This document shows, in pieces, positions 11,455-25,588 of a stretch of 25,588 nucleotides of DNA. The first letter of the stretch is position 1. The number at the start of each line of letters is the position of its first letter. The stretch is from NCBI GenBank assembly GCA_000969725.1, contig JXSR01S017580.1, one strand, 5' to 3'. The stretch is from Ophiothrix spiculata (lineage: Eukaryota > Echinodermata > Ophiuroidea > Amphilepidida > Ophiotrichidae). The translations under genes and the position numbers were made by a program. Below the pieces are notes generated by a model. The model was given only the letters and a program-made list of their open reading frames with translations. It was not told the origin of the DNA and did no database searches.

Positions 11455-11492
<38 letters not shown>

Positions 11493-11612
11493 GATACACA
11501 ATACTTGCATGAAATGCATACCCCATGAAGGAGTCTATTCGTACAGGGGACCAACGGCTTTACGTGACTTCCGAACCACGCAGCAAGTAGAGTAAAGTTT
11601 CTCGCCCAAGGA
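11453..11612 (-). mobile_element. tRNA-derived SINE (family S1), 5'-truncated
   Basis: Read on the minus strand it has CTTGGGCGAGAAACTTTAC, GTACGAATAGACTCCTTCAT and GGGGTATGCAT as in 273-512, and ends in a (GATT)n tail (11456-11491). The tRNA-like head is missing. The tail abuts the end of an F2 MITE at 11456. Confidence 0.88.
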
Positions 11613-11870
11613 AATAAAAGTATTCATATGAAAAATTTGGTTGGCTGAACATGAGACAAATGAAATAAAACATTGCAAGTTTGTATTGAAAAACAAATTA
11701 AAATATAAAGCCCATTTCTTCCCACTATAGATACTAAGTATCTGAGGTATTTTGTTAAGGGTGCTGCATATGCAAATCAAATGTTGTTAGTTATCCCTCT
11801 TCAAAAATGAAATACTCCCACTAAAAAATGACACTTCTATCCAACATTGCTTGGAATAGATCAGTCTGGT
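11613..11870. other. Non-coding DNA, nothing recognised
   Basis: No feature recognised. Confidence 0.5.
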
Positions 11871-12056
11871 ATAGACCATTCCTATAATTGACTCACTTAA
11901 CGCCGTTGATGGGGTAAATCCACAGATTTGGTTGAGCAATCGGAACTCAGAAGGAGGCCAAGTAGGGTATTATCATACTTGGCCTCGTTCTGAGTTCAGA
12001 TTTTGTGGATTTACCCCATCAACGGAAGGAGTATGTCAATTATAGGAATGGTCTAT
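11871..12056. mobile_element. Foldback MITE (family F2, copy 2), intact
   Basis: The ends ATAGACCATTCCTATAATTG and CAATTATAGGAATGGTCTAT are exact inverted repeats. The arms share GTTGATGGGGTAAATCCACA and TGAGTTC blocks. The unit is 186 bp with TA outside each end. Confidence 0.92.
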
Positions 12057-12962
12057 ACAAGCGCATGTATTGTTAATGCTATGGTCACATAATAACCGGC
12101 CTCTGAACGATGTCCGGTAATCGGAAGAGAGTCGCAACACCGAAACATCTCTTATTCAGTATTCTCTTTGACATAGTTACTGTAAAAAGTTTTATGGGTG
12201 TTATGGAGATTTTTCTAAATATGGAATTATGGATATGTTACTGTATTTATCAATTCAATGAATCAATTTCACAGGACCTCAATTTCAAGAATTGAGAACC
12301 CTCACAAAATTAATCACCAATAAAATAAATAAGATTAACAGAATAATCACATCATGAATTTTTCCATATCTAGAGCACCTTATTGACAAAACCAAATATA
12401 AAAAAATCATTTAAAAAAGAACAGTTTGCATCTATAGGAAACAAACCTTTCCCTGTAAATTCCACCCTATTAATAGTGTAATATAATCAAAATGGACAAA
12501 TTTGATTACCACGTTGAACATACAAACATCAGAAAACATTCCAATTCCAATCAAATGTTATATATCCCTTTTGCCATGCTGTAGGTCTACACGATAGCAT
12601 CCCCAATTTAAATTAAATTTGTGTATCATCTTTGCTCTATATCATATGCTTCTAATATAGAGGTAATATTTTTATATATCTTAGACATATTGTACTGCTT
12701 TGAAAACTTGGGGTGATAATAGCATAATAGGTTTCGACACATGGCATAATGGTCGTTTCGGAGTAGCTGTTATTGTGTCGTCTATAATTATGTCAGACAG
12801 CCACGTCTTTGGGCAATTACGAGATATCTCACTGTAGACTGTAGTATAACACATTTGAGTAACTTCCGCAAAATATCATCGCAAGAAAGGTATAATCAAT
12901 TCAACTGTTTGTGAAGAGCCGTTTCGAATAAACCAAATGGGCGTTCAATTTATCAACTGTAC
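12057..12962. other. Non-coding DNA between F2 MITE and tandem repeat
   Basis: A 61-codon plus frame at 12110-12295 has no recognisable motif. Otherwise AT-rich with no feature seen. Confidence 0.5.
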
Positions 12963-13220
12963 TGAAATATTTGTCAGTTCGAAATTTCCGATTTGAAATT
13001 GTTGACATCACTGGTATGTTATGAAAACCACGTCCGACACCCAGAAACAAGCCGCCAATACATAATAGCAATTATGAACTGATCATTCTTATTGGAATAT
13101 TTGTCACAAATGACAAGTTCGAAATTTCCGATTTGAAATGGTTGACATCACTGCTAAGTTGCGTAAAACCTTGTCAGACACCCAGAAACCAGCTCAAGCG
13201 GCAAATACATAATGACAATT
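12963..13220. repeat. Two-unit tandem repeat, period ~140 bp
   Basis: Units of about 12963-13075 and 13092-13220 share GTTCGAAATTTCCGATTTGA, TTGACATCACTG, GACACCCAGAAAC and AATACATAAT in the same order. The shift between shared blocks is 140-141 bases. They have no convincing reading frame. They lie directly 3' of the MITE on the CUL2 strand and may be part of its distal 3' UTR or flank. Confidence 0.75.
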
Positions 13221-13222
13221 CG

Positions 13223-13446
13223 CCATTTGAGTGCAAGCAAGTCGTATCTGCAAAAGCTGCCCTAAGTTATATTTATTTTTCAACTTGTCACAAGAATGTG
13301 AAAAATCTCTCAAAATTTCACTGTCTTATGTCAGTGGTTCTTGTTTCAAGAACCACTGACCCAAGACTGGAGATTATAAAGTGTGCAATCCAAATTTATG
13401 ACAAATGGCAGCTATTGTAGATACGACTTTCTTGCACCCACATGAC
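13223..13446. mobile_element. Foldback MITE (family F1) forming the start of the CUL2 3' UTR
   Basis: The ends are inverted copies around GAGTGCAAGnAAGTCGTATC, and a second internal inverted pair (CAGTGGTTCTTG / CAAGAACCACTG, near 13333-13357) makes the centre a tight hairpin. Related copies lie at 16362-16890 and 22927-23187. No coding capacity is seen. One end lies three bases beyond the CUL2 stop codon. Confidence 0.85.
13272..13277 (-). promoter_or_regulatory. Candidate CUL2 poly(A) signal AATAAA inside the MITE
   Basis: TTTATT on the plus strand reads AATAAA on the gene strand, about 175 bases after the stop codon. It sits in the non-hairpin arm of the MITE, and a similar TTTATT occurs in the copy near 22977. 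No transcript evidence is available, so this is a positional guess. Confidence 0.4.
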
Positions 13447-13449
13447 AAA

Positions 13450-25291
<11,842 letters not shown>

Positions 25292-25501
25292 CTGTCTATA
25301 AATTAGAAGGAAAAAAAAATAAGGACAAAAAATGTCAACAGTACATACATTCAAGTAGTAAATGGGGACAAGGATAAGAAGAATTCATTCTTTTACAAAT
25401 TGTATCCATAAATAGATGCATTTTGTAGGATTGTAACTTTCATATTTATCATTTTGTTTGACAAATCCAATGAAAATTCACTCACATTCTTTAGCTTTCG
25501 C

Positions 25502-25586
25502 CATCTTGGCTGATGGCTTGATCACAAGTGATCGGATCCACTCCTACTTCCTGGAAACTTGTTGTTGTCGTTTCTAGGTGACGTCA
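25502..25586 (-). promoter_or_regulatory. Candidate promoter/first-exon cluster: CRE, ETS-like site, YY1-like ATG
   Basis: On the minus strand the sequence runs TGACGTCA (25579-25586, a full CRE palindrome), then CAGGAAGT (ETS-like), then CCAAGATGGCGAAAG, where CAAGATGGCG resembles a YY1 site and the ATG (25502-25504) has a good start context. The ATG opens M-A-K-A-K-E and meets GTGAGTG, a good donor. Such an arrangement is typical of metazoan first exons. It lies inside what should be a CUL2 intron. No partner exon was found, so the call is weak. Confidence 0.3.
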
Positions 25587-25588
25587 TA

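Larger units (their letters stand above)
10131..11456. mobile_element. Foldback MITE (family F2, copy 1) split by nested insertions
   Basis: The left arm 10131 to about 10203 (ATAGACCATTCTTATAATTG...GGAACTCAAA) and the right arm about 11400-11456 (TCTCGTTCTGAGTTCTGAT...GGAATGGTCTAT) are the two halves of an F2 element. About 1.2 kb of other repeats lies between them. Confidence 0.8.

Noticed and set aside
11456..11491. CRISPR-like short repeats
   Set aside because: The TCAA units are a plain microsatellite SINE tail with no spacers, in a eukaryotic setting.
25461..25576. Plus-strand open stretch after TTCTTTAG ending at TAG before GTGACG
   Set aside because: Short, stops in frame at the putative donor, resembles no protein known to me, and would be antisense to CUL2.

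Overview
The window looks like nuclear DNA of a marine invertebrate, probably a deuterostome such as an echinoderm or hemichordate. The evidence is AT-rich sequence, introns of 1.3-2.9 kb with GT-AG borders, many foldback DNA elements, a tRNA-derived SINE, a non-LTR retrotransposon 3' end and scattered taggcctac-type motifs. The species is inferred, not shown. There is no bacterial or phage gene organisation, and almost all long open frames fall inside repeats.

The one gene I can firmly recognise is the 3' end of CUL2 (cullin-2) on the minus strand. Six coding exons, all with GT-AG borders and compatible phases, run from 25291 down to the TAA at 13450-13452. Together they encode the last ~228 residues of a protein that is about 745 residues long in vertebrates: the C-terminal cullin homology region, the RBX1-binding part and the winged-helix B domain with the NEDD8 acceptor lysine. 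The N-terminal two thirds, including the Elongin C/VHL-box binding part, must lie beyond 25588.

Region by region: 1-13222 is gene-poor DNA downstream of CUL2, made largely of SINEs, foldback elements and MITEs, several nested. 13223-13446 is a foldback MITE starting three bases after the CUL2 stop codon, so it probably forms the start of the 3' UTR. From 13450 to 25291 lie the six exons and five introns. The introns hold two kinds of hAT-like elements, Harbinger-like foldbacks, a retrotransposon tail broken by a hAT-like insertion, and a partial tandem duplication of one CUL2 exon. 25292-25588 shows no CUL2 exon but carries a cAMP-response-like palindrome, an ETS-like site and a YY1-like ATG context on the minus strand.

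The most notable observations are the partially duplicated CUL2 exon, whose use would truncate the protein before the neddylation site; the retrotransposon/hAT nest abutting the real exon's 5' splice site; and the MITE that appears to supply the 3' UTR and a poly(A) signal. I found no evidence for a wholly new biological system.
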